Assembly (NCBI GenBank): GCA_902612325.1
Contig: CACMDB010000003.1
Coordinates: 124,001-188,000, forward strand
Length of the DNA stretch: 64,000 nucleotides
Direction: 5' to 3'
From: an uncultured Pelagibacteraceae bacterium
GTDB taxonomy: Bacteria > Pseudomonadota > Alphaproteobacteria > Pelagibacterales > Pelagibacteraceae
Shown: piece after piece, positions 51,881-62,697 of the stretch
Layout: each line of letters begins with the position of its first letter
Numbering within the stretch: the stretch's first letter is position 1
The notes under the pieces: model-generated
Database searches by the model: none
What the model saw: the letters and a program-made list of their open reading frames with translations, nothing else
What the model was told of the DNA's origin: nothing
Translations under genes and position numbers: made by a program

Positions 51881-54070
51881 TTAACTCATATACTTTGGTA
51901 ACCAATTTGTATAATAAGACTTCAATTCGTCAATTGTAACTTTTGTCTTTTCATTAATAATCATATCGTTTTGTGTGATAATACCTAATTCCTCATGATG
52001 CACTGAGTTTTTGTCTAAAATTTTTGTAACTTCTTTTAAATCTTCTTTATTCACTTCTATTAGATATCTACCTTGATCTTCTGCAAAAAAATACTCAATT
52101 TCATTAATTAAATTCTTTGACTTACTAATCTTAATTCCCTTATTACCTTTAATGCACATTTTACTTATCGCAACCAATAGACCTCCTAAAGATATGTCAT
52201 GAGCACTTTTCACGTATCCTCTATCAATTAAATTTAAAATTGATTCTCCATTATTTTTTTCATTAAAAAGATTTACTTCTGGTGGAGGTCCATTTTTTTC
52301 ATCTAAAATTGATCTCGCAAATAAACTTTGGTCAATATGTCCTTCAGTTTTACCAACAATTAAAACTAAATTATCAATTTCTTTTAAATCCATTGAAATC
52401 ATCTTTTTGTAATCTTTAATAAGACCCACACCCCCAATTGATGGAGTTGGTTTAATCCCAACTTCTTTGGTTTGGTTGTAAAAAGATACATTGCCAGACA
52501 CCACTGGGAAATTTAAATATTTGCTAGCTTCACCTATACCTTTAACACATTCTACAAATTCACCCATGTTGTCTTCTTTTTCGGGACTTCCAAAATTTAA
52601 ACAATTGGTGATAGCAATTGGCTTTGCCCCAACTGAAATTAAATTTCTCCAACTTTCAGCGACAACCTGTTTACCACCAGTTAATGGGTGAGCCCAACAA
52701 TATACTGCTGAGGAGTCCACTGATGCTGCTACAGCTTTATTTGTTCCATGTACTCTTACCACACCAGAGTCTCCACCTGGTTTCTGAATAGTATCCCCCA
52801 TAACTGTATGATCATATTGTTGCCAGATCCATTCCTTGCTACATATATTCTGATTAGACAAAACTTTTTTAAGCACATCTTTGATTTTTAATTTATTTAA
52901 AACTTCTTTTTTAATTTTATTTTTTTTAGGTAACTTTGATTTTTTCCACTTACGATCATACATTGGAGAATTTTCAACAAGAATATTAACAGGTATTTTG
53001 GCTACTTGTTCTTGATTAAAAAATAATTCAATATTTTTTGAGTTTGTTGTTTTTCCAATTACTGCGAAATCTAAATTCCATTTATCAAATATTTTTTTTG
53101 CAATTTCTTCTTTGCCATTTTCTAATACTATTAACATTCGTTCTTGGCTTTCAGACAACATAATTTCATATGGGGTCATTTTAGTCTCTCTGCATGGGAC
53201 TTTATTTAAATTAATTTCAATGCCCAAATTTCCTTTTGATGCCATTTCAATACTCGATGAAGTAAGACCAGCAGCCCCCATGTCTTGAATGGCAATAATT
53301 GAATCGCCAGCCATCAATTCTAAACATGCCTCTAACAAAAGTTTTTCAGTAAAAGGGTCACCAACTTGCACAGTTGGTTTTTTTTCCTCAATCTTCTCAT
53401 CAAAACTAGCTGAAGCCATACTTGCACCATGAATTCCATCTCTACCAGTCTTAGAACCAACATAAATTACAGGTTTATTTAAACCAGCGGCTTTTGAATA
53501 AAAAATTTTATTTTTTTTAACTAAACCAAGTGTCATTGCATTTACTAGAATATTTCCGTTGTAAGAACTATCAAATGAGGTCTGTCCTGCAATGGTTGGC
53601 ACACCCATACAATTTCCGTAGCCACCAATACCATGTACAACTCCTCGTAAGAGATTTTTTGTTTTTTTATGTTGCGGAGATCCAAAATGTATCGAATTCA
53701 AATTAGCTATCGGTCTTGCTCCCATTGTAAATACATCTCTCATTATTCCACCAACACCTGTTGCAGCTCCTTGATACGGTTCAATAAATGAAGGATGATT
53801 ATGACTTTCAATTTTAAAAACAATAGCATCACCATCTTCAATATCGATAACACCTGCATTTTCTCCTGGACCTTGAATTACTTTTTTTCCTTTTGTTGGT
53901 AGCTTTTTTAAGTGAAGTCGTGATGACTTATATGAACAATGTTCATTCCACATCGCAGAAAAAATCCCAAGTTCAGTTATATTTGGAGTTCTTTTAAGTA
54001 ATTGACAAATTTTTTTATATTCATCAGACTTAAGACCATGATCTAAAGCAATTTGTTCATTTACTTTCAT
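51881..54070 (-). CDS. purL: FGAM synthase large subunit
   Basis: This 729-residue small-type PurL makes formylglycinamidine ribonucleotide with PurS and Pur[35 protein letters not shown] and [16 protein letters not shown] are characteristic. It overlaps purQ by one base. The full length for the three-subunit form is present. Confidence 0.97.
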   Translation of the reverse strand: MKVNEQIALDHGLKSDEYKKICQLLKRTPNITELGIFSAMWNEHCSYKSSRLHLKKLPTKGKKVIQGPGENAGVIDIEDGDAIVFKIESHNHPSFIEPYQGAATGVGGIMRDVFTMGARPIANLNSIHFGSPQHKKTKNLLRGVVHGIGGYGNCMGVPTIAGQTSFDSSYNGNILVNAMTLGLVKKNKIFYSKAAGLNKPVIYVGSKTGRDGIHGASMASASFDEKIEEKKPTVQVGDPFTEKLLLEACLELMAGDSIIAIQDMGAAGLTSSSIEMASKGNLGIEINLNKVPCRETKMTPYEIMLSESQERMLIVLENGKEEIAKKIFDKWNLDFAVIGKTTNSKNIELFFNQEQVAKIPVNILVENSPMYDRKWKKSKLPKKNKIKKEVLNKLKIKDVLKKVLSNQNICSKEWIWQQYDHTVMGDTIQKPGGDSGVVRVHGTNKAVAASVDSSAVYCWAHPLTGGKQVVAESWRNLISVGAKPIAITNCLNFGSPEKEDNMGEFVECVKGIGEASKYLNFPVVSGNVSFYNQTKEVGIKPTPSIGGVGLIKDYKKMISMDLKEIDNLVLIVGKTEGHIDQSLFARSILDEKNGPPPEVNLFNEKNNGESILNLIDRGYVKSAHDISLGGLLVAISKMCIKGNKGIKISKSKNLINEIEYFFAEDQGRYLIEVNKEDLKEVTKILDKNSVHHEELGIITQNDMIINEKTKVTIDELKSYYTNWLPKYMS

Positions 54071-54753
54071 TATTTAATATTATTAATAAGGTTTTTGAAA
54101 AAAATTGAACCATCTTCCCCAGATAAACTTTGGTCTATCATTCTTTCAGGATGGGGCATCATTCCTAATACATTTTTTTCTTTATTAAAAATGCCTGCAA
54201 TATTTTTAATTGAACCATTTGGATTATATTGATCTTCTATCTTGCCCTCACTATTACAATAATAAATTGCTATTTGATTATTATCCTTAATTTCTTTCAA
54301 TTGATCTTTGGTACAAAAATAATTTCCTTCATTATGAGCAATATGAAATTCTAAAATATCTTTATTAAGATTTTTAAAATATGCATTTTCTTTGTTGTCC
54401 AATTTCACGAAGACATTTTTACATATAAACTCCAAATATTTATTTCTTAACAAAACTCCCGGTACTAAACCTGTTTCAACCAGTATTTGAAATCCATTAC
54501 AAATTCCCATGACCAATCCCCCAGATTTTGCAAAATTTATAACTGATTGCATTATCTTAGATTTTGAAGCCATACTTCCACATCGTAAGTAATCTCCATA
54601 GGAAAAACCACCTGGAAGTACAACTAAATCACTTTTAGGGAGTTCATTATCATCATGCCAAACCATCTTGTTGTTAAACCCAAATTTCTTTAGCGCAACA
54701 TCCATATCCCTATCACAATTTGAGCCAGGAAAAGTTATTACAGATGACTTCAT
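54070..54753 (-). CDS. purQ: FGAM synthase glutaminase subunit
   Basis: This 227-residue class I amidotransferase has the catalytic Cys in [10 protein letters not shown] and the His/Glu pair in [16 protein letters not shown] and [14 protein letters not shown] are the family N-terminal motifs. It supplies ammonia to PurL. It is three bases after purS. Confidence 0.97.
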   Translation of the reverse strand: MKSSVITFPGSNCDRDMDVALKKFGFNNKMVWHDDNELPKSDLVVLPGGFSYGDYLRCGSMASKSKIMQSVINFAKSGGLVMGICNGFQILVETGLVPGVLLRNKYLEFICKNVFVKLDNKENAYFKNLNKDILEFHIAHNEGNYFCTKDQLKEIKDNNQIAIYYCNSEGKIEDQYNPNGSIKNIAGIFNKEKNVLGMMPHPERMIDQSLSGEDGSIFFKNLINNIK

Positions 54754-54756
54754 TAA

Positions 54757-54999
54757 TTATTGTGTTTCAATAATTTTAAAGTTTTCGATTACAAGATTAG
54801 CTAAAAGTTTTTTACACATGTCCTCTACAACAGCTTTTGCTTTGCTTGGATCATTTTCATTAACGTCTATTTCAAAATATTTACCTTGTCTTACTTCACT
54901 TATATTTTCAAAACCCATTCCATCCAATGCTTGATGGATGACTTTACCCTGTGGGTCTAAAACATCTTTTTTTAATGTTATTATTGCGGAAACTTTCAT
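54757..54999 (-). CDS. purS: FGAM synthase subunit PurS
   Basis: This 80-residue bridging subunit shows LKKDVLDPQGKVIHQALDGMGFENISEVRQGKYFE, the whole family pattern. It docks PurQ onto PurL. It overlaps purC by 4 bp. Confidence 0.95.
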   Translation of the reverse strand: MKVSAIITLKKDVLDPQGKVIHQALDGMGFENISEVRQGKYFEIDVNENDPSKAKAVVEDMCKKLLANLVIENFKIIETQ

Positions 55000-55781
55000 T
55001 TACTCTTTTTTTTAATTGAAGAGAGTTTTGTTACGTTAACAGCGGATACATTTGATTGTTCATGAAGAATACCAAGTCGTTTTGCAACCTCAGTATAAGC
55101 TGGTATCAAATCTCCTAAATCTTTTCTAAATCTGTCCTTATCAAGTTTTTTATCAGTAATTGAATCCCACAATCTACAAGTATCGGGGCTGATCTCATCT
55201 GCTAAAATAATGTGATTTTTTCCACTTTCATGTGTGAAGCCAAACTCTACTTTAAAATCGACTAATTTTATTCCAACTCCTCGAAATAAACCTAACAAAA
55301 AATCATTCAGTCGTTTTAAATTTTCATCAATCAAATCAAGTTGAATTGCGTTAAGCCAATTAAATGCCAGAATGTGTTCTCTACTTATGTTTGGATCACC
55401 CAATTTATCATCTTTGAGACAATACTCTATTAATGGGTAGTCAAGTACAGTTCCATCCTCGATACCTAATCTTTTTGTTAAAGATCCAGTTGCAATATTT
55501 CTTACAATGAACTCAATAGGAATAATATCCACAAGTTTCACAAGTTGTTCTCTCATATTTAGTCTTTTTACTAAATGATTTTTAATCCCAATTTGATTAA
55601 GGTTTGAGAGTATATGTTCTGAAATTCTATTATTAAGAACACCTTTGCCCTCAATAGTACTTTTTTTTTGATTATTGAATGCCGTTGCATCATCTTTAAA
55701 ATATTGAATAACAAGATTTTTGTCAGAAGTCGCATAAATAATTTTAGCTTTTCCCTCGTATAGTTTTTTTCCTTTTTTCAT
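54996..55781 (-). CDS. purC: SAICAR synthetase
   Basis: This 261-residue protein ligates aspartate to CAIR. LYEGKAKIIY, QYFKDDATAFN, VRNIATGSLTKR and LADEISPDTCRLWD are diagnostic. A C-terminal extension (about 230-261) goes slightly beyond the bacterial minimum. It shares one base with purB. Confidence 0.96.
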   Translation of the reverse strand: MKKGKKLYEGKAKIIYATSDKNLVIQYFKDDATAFNNQKKSTIEGKGVLNNRISEHILSNLNQIGIKNHLVKRLNMREQLVKLVDIIPIEFIVRNIATGSLTKRLGIEDGTVLDYPLIEYCLKDDKLGDPNISREHILAFNWLNAIQLDLIDENLKRLNDFLLGLFRGVGIKLVDFKVEFGFTHESGKNHIILADEISPDTCRLWDSITDKKLDKDRFRKDLGDLIPAYTEVAKRLGILHEQSNVSAVNVTKLSSIKKKSK

Positions 55782-57073
55782 TATTTAATTACTCTTCTAA
55801 AAATAAAATTTACATTTTTCATATGTTTTGAATAACTAAAGATTGATTTTAATTTCTTTATTGAGATTTTACTCATTATATATCTATCAGATTGTACTAC
55901 TTCAAATAAATTTAAATTTTCAGCAAAACACTTTTTTGAGAAATTTTGAACCATCCGATATGATTTTTCTCTAGTTAATCCGGTTTTTGTAAGTTCAAGC
56001 ATCAATTCTTGTGAAAAAATTAAACCTTTCGTTATATTTAAATTCTCTAACATTTTTTTTGGATAAACAATCATATTATCTAAAATATTAGTTAATCTTA
56101 CTAAAGCAAAATCAATAGTTATATTAGCATCAGGTCCAATATTTCTCTCAACACTTGAATGCGAAATATCTCTTTCGTGCCATAAGGCTATATTTTCAAG
56201 TGCAGGAATTACTGTACTTCGAACCATTCTTGAAAGACCTGTCAAATTTTCACTCAAAATAGGGTTTTTTTTATGTGGCATTGCAGATGAACCTTTTTGT
56301 TTTTTTGAAAAAAATTCTTGTAGTTCGTACACTTCAGTTCTTTGTAAATGTCTAATTTCTGTAGCTACTCTTTCTACAGAACCTGCAATAATTCCAAGAA
56401 CCGAGAAATAAAAAGCATGTCTATCTCTTGGAATAACTTGAGTTGATATTGGTTCAACTTTTAAGCCAAGTTTTTTAGCAACATGTTTTTCCACGTTCGG
56501 ATTAACATTGGCAAAGGTTCCAACTGCACCCGATATAGCACATGTCGAAACTTCATCTATTGCATCAACTAATCTTTTTCTATTTCTTTTAAATTCTGCG
56601 TAAAAAGAAGCAAGTTTTAACCCAAAGGTAATGGGTTCAGCGTGTATGCCATGGCTTCTTCCCATGCATGGTGTGAATTTATATCTGTTTGCTTGTTTTT
56701 TTAATACTTTTAAAATTTGGTCAATGTCTTTGAGAATTATTTTTCCTGATTGAACTAATTGAATATTGAAACTTGTATCCAAAACATCTGATGATGTCAT
56801 TCCTTGATGAAGATATCTTGCTTTAATTCCAGCTTTCTCAGTGACAGAAGTTAAAAAAGCTATGACATCATGTTTAACTTGTGACTCAATTTGATGAATT
56901 CTTTTAACGTTAATTCTTGCTTTTTTTCTAACAATTGAGGAGACCCCTTTAGGAATCTGATTTAATTTTTCCATAGCTTGTGCTGCAGCTATCTCTACAT
57001 TTAACCAAATTTTGTATTTATTTTCTTCTGACCAAATATCAGTAAGTTCTTTTCTCGAATATCTTTTAATCAT
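55781..57073 (-). CDS. purB: Adenylosuccinate lyase
   Basis: This 430-residue fumarase-superfamily lyase acts twice in purine synthesis (SAICAR and adenylosuccinate). TSSDVLDTSFN, GRSHGIHAEP (catalytic His) and the signature loop GSSAMPHKKNPIL are present. It starts 3 bp after map. Confidence 0.96.
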   Translation of the reverse strand: MIKRYSRKELTDIWSEENKYKIWLNVEIAAAQAMEKLNQIPKGVSSIVRKKARINVKRIHQIESQVKHDVIAFLTSVTEKAGIKARYLHQGMTSSDVLDTSFNIQLVQSGKIILKDIDQILKVLKKQANRYKFTPCMGRSHGIHAEPITFGLKLASFYAEFKRNRKRLVDAIDEVSTCAISGAVGTFANVNPNVEKHVAKKLGLKVEPISTQVIPRDRHAFYFSVLGIIAGSVERVATEIRHLQRTEVYELQEFFSKKQKGSSAMPHKKNPILSENLTGLSRMVRSTVIPALENIALWHERDISHSSVERNIGPDANITIDFALVRLTNILDNMIVYPKKMLENLNITKGLIFSQELMLELTKTGLTREKSYRMVQNFSKKCFAENLNLFEVVQSDRYIMSKISIKKLKSIFSYSKHMKNVNFIFRRVIK

Positions 57074-57076
57074 TAA

Positions 57077-57850
57077 TTATAAATATGGAGGCTTTGAATA
57101 ACCTTTAGCAGATTCTGTAAAAATTTCATAACCATTTTCTGTAATTCCAACAGTATGTTCAAATTGTGCAGACAAAGATTTATCTTTTGTCACTGCTGTC
57201 CAACCATCATTAAGCATTTTTGTTGCAAATTTACCCGCATTAATCATTGGTTCAATTGTAAATGTCATTCCTGGTTTTAGTTCCATTCCAGTATTTTTAG
57301 TTCCATAATGTAAAATATTTGGTGACTCATGAAAAGTTGTGCCTATACCATGTCCACAAAAATCTCTTACAACTGAAAAACCTTTTTCTTCAACATATGT
57401 TTGAATTTCATGACCAATATCTCCAAGTTTTTTCCCAGGTTTTAAAATTTTAATGGCCCTCATCATTGACTCATGAGTTGCATCTATAAGATTATTTAAT
57501 TTTACAGAAGTTTTACCTATACAAAACATTCTACTTGTATCTCCATAGTGGTTATCAATGATTGCTGTGACATCCACATTGACTGCATCACCTTCCTCTA
57601 AAATTCTTTCTTTAGATGGAATTCCATGACAGACAACATGGTTTAATGATGTACATAATGATTTGGTAAAGCCTCTGTAATAAAGTGGGGCAGAGTAACC
57701 TCCGTTATCTCTGATAAATTCGTAACCAAGTTTATCAATATGTGCAGTCGAAATACCTTCTTTTATATTTTCAGTAAGCATATCTAAGGTCTGAGCTGCA
57801 AGTTTTCCTGCAATTCTCATTTTTTCAAATTTTTCTGAATAATTATTCAT
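57077..57850 (-). CDS. map: Type I methionine aminopeptidase
   Basis: This 257-residue M24 peptidase removes the initiator Met. The metal ligands are intact here: Asp in NVDVTAIID, Asp in YGDTSRMF, His in GHGIGTTFHESP, Glu in TIEPMI and Glu in QFEHTVGI. This contrasts with the defective M24 protein at 10432. It overlaps sfsA by 8 bp. Confidence 0.96.
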   Translation of the reverse strand: MNNYSEKFEKMRIAGKLAAQTLDMLTENIKEGISTAHIDKLGYEFIRDNGGYSAPLYYRGFTKSLCTSLNHVVCHGIPSKERILEEGDAVNVDVTAIIDNHYGDTSRMFCIGKTSVKLNNLIDATHESMMRAIKILKPGKKLGDIGHEIQTYVEEKGFSVVRDFCGHGIGTTFHESPNILHYGTKNTGMELKPGMTFTIEPMINAGKFATKMLNDGWTAVTKDKSLSAQFEHTVGITENGYEIFTESAKGYSKPPYL

Positions 57851-58541
57851 TTATAATCTTTAACTTTTTTTCTATTCTTATTTCTTTTGAATTTAGTCTG
57901 CATCTATAAGCAAGAAAATTAACACCAGCTTTTTTCGCAATAAGATAGTTTTTATAATATTCTTCATCAATATCTTTCGCAATTTTAAAATTTTCCATAT
58001 TTTGTATTTGAACTAAGAAGATCAAATATGATTTATAACCTTTTTTTATGGCATCAATAAGGGTAAGAAGATGTTTTGAACCTCTTGTAGTAATTGCATC
58101 AGGAAATTCGGCAGTTTTTTTCTCTCTAAAAAGAGTTACATTTTTAACCTCAATAAAGGTTTTTTGCTTTTTTTTTTCTATCAAAAAATCAAACCTAGTT
58201 TCTTTGTTGTAAAAAACTTCTGACTTTATGCTATCATTGTTTTTTAGTTCATTTATTAAATTAGCATTTAGTCCATGTTCAACAATTTTGTTGGCCATGT
58301 GAGTATTTACACCAACTAAATTATTCTTGGCCTTAATCAATTCTAAACCATATTTAAGTTTTCTTTTTGGATTATCATTTTTGAGTAAGAAGACTTCATT
58401 TCCTTCATCAAGCAGACCTTTCATTGAGCCTGTATTTGGACAATGGGCTGTAACAACTTCTTTATTTATTTTTACATCTACAAAAAAACGTTTATATCTT
58501 TTGATTAATTTGCCTTTTATTAAAGACTTGGTAAATTCCAT
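57843..58541 (-). CDS. sfsA: SfsA family protein
   Basis: This 232-residue protein has an N-terminal OB-like part (KGKLIKRYKRFFVDVKI), AHCPNTGSMKGL and a nuclease-like core (TRFDFLIEKKKQKTFIEVKNVTL), suggesting a DNA-binding or nuclease-type fold. The biological role is unsettled in any organism. I prefer ATG 58541 over a TTG two codons upstream. It is divergent from cinA at 18 bp. Confidence 0.92.
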   Translation of the reverse strand: MEFTKSLIKGKLIKRYKRFFVDVKINKEVVTAHCPNTGSMKGLLDEGNEVFLLKNDNPKRKLKYGLELIKAKNNLVGVNTHMANKIVEHGLNANLINELKNNDSIKSEVFYNKETRFDFLIEKKKQKTFIEVKNVTLFREKKTAEFPDAITTRGSKHLLTLIDAIKKGYKSYLIFLVQIQNMENFKIAKDIDEEYYKNYLIAKKAGVNFLAYRCRLNSKEIRIEKKLKIINE

Positions 58542-58559
58542 ATTCAAATTATAAATAAT

Positions 58560-59309
58560 ATGACAAAAAATACAAAAGTTAATGCTGCTATATTAATTAT
58601 TGGAAATGAAATTCTTTCAGGCAGGACTCAAGATACAAATACAAGTACTTTAGCTGTTTGGCTAAATTCACTTGGTGTGCAGGTAAATGAAGTTAGAGTG
58701 ATACCAGATACAAAAAAAATTATAATTGAAAATTTGAATGTCTTAAGAAAAAAAAATGATTACGTCTTTACAACTGGTGGTATTGGTCCAACACATGATG
58801 ATATTACCGCTGAGTCTGTTTCTGAAGCTTTTGGATTAAAATACGAAATTCATCCGGAAGCTTTTAAAATTTTAGAAAGTTATTATAAGCCAGGAGAATT
58901 TAATGAAGGCAGACAAAAAATGGTCTGGATGCCACAGAATGCAAAATTAATTTTAAATCCAACGAGTGGGGCACCAGGATTTAGTGTTGAGAATGTGTTT
59001 TGTTTACCAGGTGTTCCATCGATACTAAAATCAATGTTGGGTAGTTTGAAACAAAAAATTGTAGGCGGTGATCCAATACTAAGCCATACAATAAGTTTAA
59101 GAACTGTAGAAAGTGAAATTGCAAATTCTTTATCAAAAGTTCAAGATCAAAATAAAGATGTTGAAATTGGAAGCTATCCATTTTTCCATGCAGGAAAACT
59201 TGGTGTATCCATTGTTCTTAGATCTGAGCAGCAATCAAAAATCGATACTTGTAATGCTCAGATTTTAGATTTTATAAAAGAAAAAAAAATTGAAATTGTA
59301 GATCGATAA
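58560..59309 (+). CDS. cinA: CinA N-terminal domain (MoCF-like) protein
   Basis: This 249-residue protein contains only the molybdopterin-binding-like domain (ILIIGNEILSGRTQDTN, TGGIGPTHDDIT, LPGVPSILKSML) and no C-terminal PncC nicotinamide-nucleotide amidase domain. The full CinA is about 410 residues. The N-terminal domain can hydrolyse ADP-ribose in characterised members; role here inferred only. It is followed at once by ggct. Confidence 0.88.
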   Translation: MTKNTKVNAAILIIGNEILSGRTQDTNTSTLAVWLNSLGVQVNEVRVIPDTKKIIIENLNVLRKKNDYVFTTGGIGPTHDDITAESVSEAFGLKYEIHPEAFKILESYYKPGEFNEGRQKMVWMPQNAKLILNPTSGAPGFSVENVFCLPGVPSILKSMLGSLKQKIVGGDPILSHTISLRTVESEIANSLSKVQDQNKDVEIGSYPFFHAGKLGVSIVLRSEQQSKIDTCNAQILDFIKEKKIEIVDR

Positions 59310-59711
59310 ATGCTTTATTTTGCTTATGGGAGTAATCTTCATCATTTTCAAATGAAAAGAAGATGTAAGGATAGTATTTTTTTAAAGAAAATAAATTTAA
59401 ACAATTTTAAGTTAACCTTTAGAAGCAAATATAGAGCAGCAGATATAGAGCCAAAAAAAAATTCAATTGTGCCTGGTGGACTTTTTGAAATATCTAAAAG
59501 TGATGAAAAAAAACTTGATGTATATGAGGATTTTCCAAATTTATATAAAAAGTATTATTTTTTATATTATGGAAAAAAAGTTATGACTTATACAATGACT
59601 CACAAAACATCTTTTAGATTTCCAACTGAAAGATACCTTAATGTTGTAAAAAGGGGTTATAAAGACTGTAAACTTGATCAAAAATATTTGTTAAAAGCTT
59701 TATCAAATTGA
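59310..59711 (+). CDS. Gamma-glutamylcyclotransferase-like protein
   Basis: This 133-residue protein of the AIG2/GGCT fold has the substrate loop YFAYGSNL (about 3-10) and the catalytic Glu in DVYEDFP. It would release 5-oxoproline from gamma-glutamyl peptides; family members vary in substrate. It starts on the base after cinA and overlaps the convergent oxidoreductase gene by 9 bp. Confidence 0.85.
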   Translation: MLYFAYGSNLHHFQMKRRCKDSIFLKKINLNNFKLTFRSKYRAADIEPKKNSIVPGGLFEISKSDEKKLDVYEDFPNLYKKYYFLYYGKKVMTYTMTHKTSFRFPTERYLNVVKRGYKDCKLDQKYLLKALSN

Positions 59712-60662
59712 CGATAACTCATTAATTATGAAATGAATTTTTTTTGCATCAAAAAAATTTGGTTTTAATAACTTTTTTTCATTAATACTTTTTTGAAAAT
59801 TTTTTAGATTTGTAAAGACAGGATAAAATCTGAAATCTTTTTTATCATTTATTGGTTTAAAAATAACTTTATTTGATTTTTTCAATATAAATTGGTCACC
59901 TAAACTCTCAGTTTTTGAAAATAATTCAAAATTACTATTTTTACTGAAAATCTTTATTTGGTGAATAGGTTTTTGTTTAGATTTTAAAGATAAAATTTTA
60001 AAATTTACGTAAATAATAAAATTTTTTTTAATATTTTTTAATTTAATTTTTATAGAAGAAGGATTCTTTTTTCTATTTTTATCCAGTTTTTCAATGACAA
60101 AATCACCAAATAAGTCCTCCAAATAATATATGCTATGACATATGTAATTATAAAAAATACCACCACCTTTATTATGAGAATTTTTCCATGAAGACCTTTT
60201 TTGATGAGAAATTTTGATTGTCCAATTTATTTGAATTTTTTTGATATGAATTTTTTTTAGAATATTTTTTTTAAAAAATTTAAATGCTGCTATTTTGGGG
60301 AATTCATAATTCACCATATGAAATAATTTTTTATTTTTTAATAAATTGGTAACTTGTATGACTTGTTTGTAAGATTTAGTTACAGGTTTTTCACAAAAAA
60401 TGTGAATTTTTTTCTTAATAGCTGTTTTAATTATTTCTAGATGTGTTTCTGGTGGAGAAGATATTATTACTGCATTGATTTTTTTGTTACTAAGCATTTT
60501 TTTCCAGTCCGTATATATCTTAATTTTATTTACAGTTTTGAAATTACTAAGATTTTTGAAACAAAAAGCAATTGTGTTAAATTCTTTTACTCTTTGAATT
60601 ACAGTGAAAATAAGTTTATAGCCAAAATTTTTTCCAATTATTCCTACATTAATTTTTTTCAT
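59703..60662 (-). CDS. Gfo/Idh/MocA family oxidoreductase
   Basis: This 319-residue protein has an N-terminal Rossmann NAD(P) fold (VGIIGKNFGYKLIF, AVIISSPPETHLEI, HIFCEKPVTKS with the conserved Lys) and a C-terminal beta-sheet domain. It oxidises or reduces a sugar or sugar nucleotide. It is unusually Lys/Ile/Asn-rich even for this window, as often seen in exchanged surface-glycan genes. It overlaps the GT2 gene by 4 bp. Confidence 0.85.
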   Translation of the reverse strand: MKKINVGIIGKNFGYKLIFTVIQRVKEFNTIAFCFKNLSNFKTVNKIKIYTDWKKMLSNKKINAVIISSPPETHLEIIKTAIKKKIHIFCEKPVTKSYKQVIQVTNLLKNKKLFHMVNYEFPKIAAFKFFKKNILKKIHIKKIQINWTIKISHQKRSSWKNSHNKGGGIFYNYICHSIYYLEDLFGDFVIEKLDKNRKKNPSSIKIKLKNIKKNFIIYVNFKILSLKSKQKPIHQIKIFSKNSNFELFSKTESLGDQFILKKSNKVIFKPINDKKDFRFYPVFTNLKNFQKSINEKKLLKPNFFDAKKIHFIINELSSI

Positions 60663-61357
60663 TTTTTAAAAGCAGACATTAAAATGTATAGGTACCATTT
60701 AAAATAAAATGGAATTGTATAATAACTGAATTTACTTTTACCACTTGTTCTTACTGGCCATTTTTCAGGCAATTCTGTAATTTTATAATTATTTCTATGT
60801 GCTTTTGCTAACAATTCTATACTAAAAGTAAAACCCTTCTTTGACTCAATTGGGAATTTTTCAACAATTGATTTTGAAAATAATCTAAAGCCGTTGGTTG
60901 CATCTTTTGTGGGTAAAGATGTAAAATTAGTTAATGTAAAAGACACAAACTTCACAATTAACCTTTTTATTAGTGGCGCCCCCTCATAACTTCCACCATC
61001 AATAAATCTACTCGCACAAACTATATCATAACCTTCATTAAACTTATTAAACATTTTAGATATTAAATTAAAATTCTTGTGATCATCTGCGGGGTAAAGC
61101 AATGTTGCCTTAGATTGAATATTCTCAAAACCTGTCTTTATAGCTCCATTAAACCCTTCGTATTTATTTTTTAAACAGATTACTTCAGATTTATTAAATC
61201 TTTGATTTATTACATTAAGTGTGGGATCTTCATCGAAATCATAAATAACTAATATTCTATAATTTATTTCTGAAATTTTAGAAATTTCTTGTAACGTTTT
61301 TGAGATATTACCTTCCTCTCTGAAAACTGGCACTATGATATCTAAATCATATTTCAT
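60659..61357 (-). CDS. Family 2 glycosyltransferase (dolichol-phosphate mannosyltransferase-like)
   Basis: This 232-residue GT-A enzyme shows IIVPVFREEGNISKTL, VIYDFDEDPTLNV, a TLLYPADDHKNF acidic metal site and FSIELLAKAHRNNYKITELP. It has no C-terminal membrane helices, so it is the short polyprenyl-phosphate-sugar synthase type. It is divergent from the methyltransferase at 61414, with 56 bp between. Confidence 0.87.
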   Translation of the reverse strand: MKYDLDIIVPVFREEGNISKTLQEISKISEINYRILVIYDFDEDPTLNVINQRFNKSEVICLKNKYEGFNGAIKTGFENIQSKATLLYPADDHKNFNLISKMFNKFNEGYDIVCASRFIDGGSYEGAPLIKRLIVKFVSFTLTNFTSLPTKDATNGFRLFSKSIVEKFPIESKKGFTFSIELLAKAHRNNYKITELPEKWPVRTSGKSKFSYYTIPFYFKWYLYILMSAFKK

Positions 61358-61413
61358 TTTAATTTAAATGACTTGTTATTATCTTATATAAAGGTATTTA
61401 TTATTCAATAGAT

Positions 61414-62670
61414 ATGAGTGTTTCTGATTTAAAACCTGGTGTTATTAATGAATGTCAGATTTGCAGGTCAAAAAAAATATATGAAATTTTAGATCTTGGA
61501 CATTCCGGTTTGTGTGACAGCTTACTCAGGAAAGATGATTTAAATAAATACGAAAAAAGTTATCCACTAAAACTTTTTAAATGTAAAAATTGTCATTTAC
61601 TTCAAATAAATTACGTCGTGGATAATAAAGAGGTCTTTCATTTAGATTATCCGTATAAAAGTGGCATAACAAAAACTCTTAAAGACTTATTACATAGTAC
61701 CAGTAAATATGCAGTTAAAAATTTTGAATTTTTAAAAAACCCTCTGGCTATAGATATAGGATCGAACGATGGTACTCTTCTTGAAGGTTTTAAAAACCAA
61801 GGATTCAAAGTTTTAGGTGTTGAACCAACAAATATAGCTAAATTAGCAAATAAAAAGGGAATCAAAACAATTCAAAAATTTTTTGATACTAAAACTGCTC
61901 AATATATAAGAAAAAAATTTCAGAAAGCCGAGGTAATTACTGGAACAAATATTTTTGCTCATATCAATAAACTTGATAGTTTGATGAAAGGAGTAAAAAG
62001 TTTAATAAATATAAAAAATGGAATTTTCGTCACCGAGTCTCATTATGCAGTGAATATTTTAGATGAAATGCAATTTGACTCAATTTATCATGAGCATTTA
62101 AGATTTTATTTATTAAGGCCTTTAATTTTTTTATTAAATAAATATGGTTTTAAAGTAATCGATGCATCCCGAATACCAAATTATGCAGGCTCTATAAGAG
62201 TCACAGCAACTCTTAATAAAAACATACAACCAAAAAAAAGTGTAAAAAAGTTAATAAATCAAGAAAAAAAGAGGGGCTTTTATTCCGAAAAAAAATATAA
62301 ACAATATGCAAATAAAGTAATTAAGGTAAAAAAAGATTTAACTGAATTACTTTGGAAATTAAGATTAAAAAGAAAAAGAATTGTAGGAGTAGGATGCCCT
62401 GGAAGAAGTATAACTTTATTAGCTTATTGTAATATAACTAGTCAATTGATTGATTATATCGCTGAGCAAAGTAGTTCATTAAAGTTAAATATGTTTACCC
62501 CAAGCACACATATAAAAATTATAGATGAAAAATATATGATAAATCATCAACCAGATTATGCACTTATTTTATCTTGGCATTATGGAAAAAATGTGATGAA
62601 AAATTTAAGAAATAAAGGTTATAAAGGTAAGTTTATTATGCCGTTACCGAAACCTCGAATTATTAATTAA
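61414..62670 (+). CDS. Deoxysugar C-methyltransferase-like protein
   Basis: This 418-residue three-part protein starts with a zinc-finger domain (CQICRS about 14-19, CKNCHL later), followed by a SAM Rossmann domain (LAIDIGSNDGTLLEGF, VLGVEPT). The motif SIYHEHLRFY and a C-terminal nucleotide-sugar-binding-like domain match the TylC3/NovU C-methyltransferase family. It would methylate the ring of a nucleotide-bound deoxy-keto-sugar. It is 27 bp before the partial membrane protein. Confidence 0.87.
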   Translation: MSVSDLKPGVINECQICRSKKIYEILDLGHSGLCDSLLRKDDLNKYEKSYPLKLFKCKNCHLLQINYVVDNKEVFHLDYPYKSGITKTLKDLLHSTSKYAVKNFEFLKNPLAIDIGSNDGTLLEGFKNQGFKVLGVEPTNIAKLANKKGIKTIQKFFDTKTAQYIRKKFQKAEVITGTNIFAHINKLDSLMKGVKSLINIKNGIFVTESHYAVNILDEMQFDSIYHEHLRFYLLRPLIFLLNKYGFKVIDASRIPNYAGSIRVTATLNKNIQPKKSVKKLINQEKKRGFYSEKKYKQYANKVIKVKKDLTELLWKLRLKRKRIVGVGCPGRSITLLAYCNITSQLIDYIAEQSSSLKLNMFTPSTHIKIIDEKYMINHQPDYALILSWHYGKNVMKNLRNKGYKGKFIMPLPKPRIIN

Positions 62671-62697
62671 ACACAATAATAAAATTTATTTCGTATA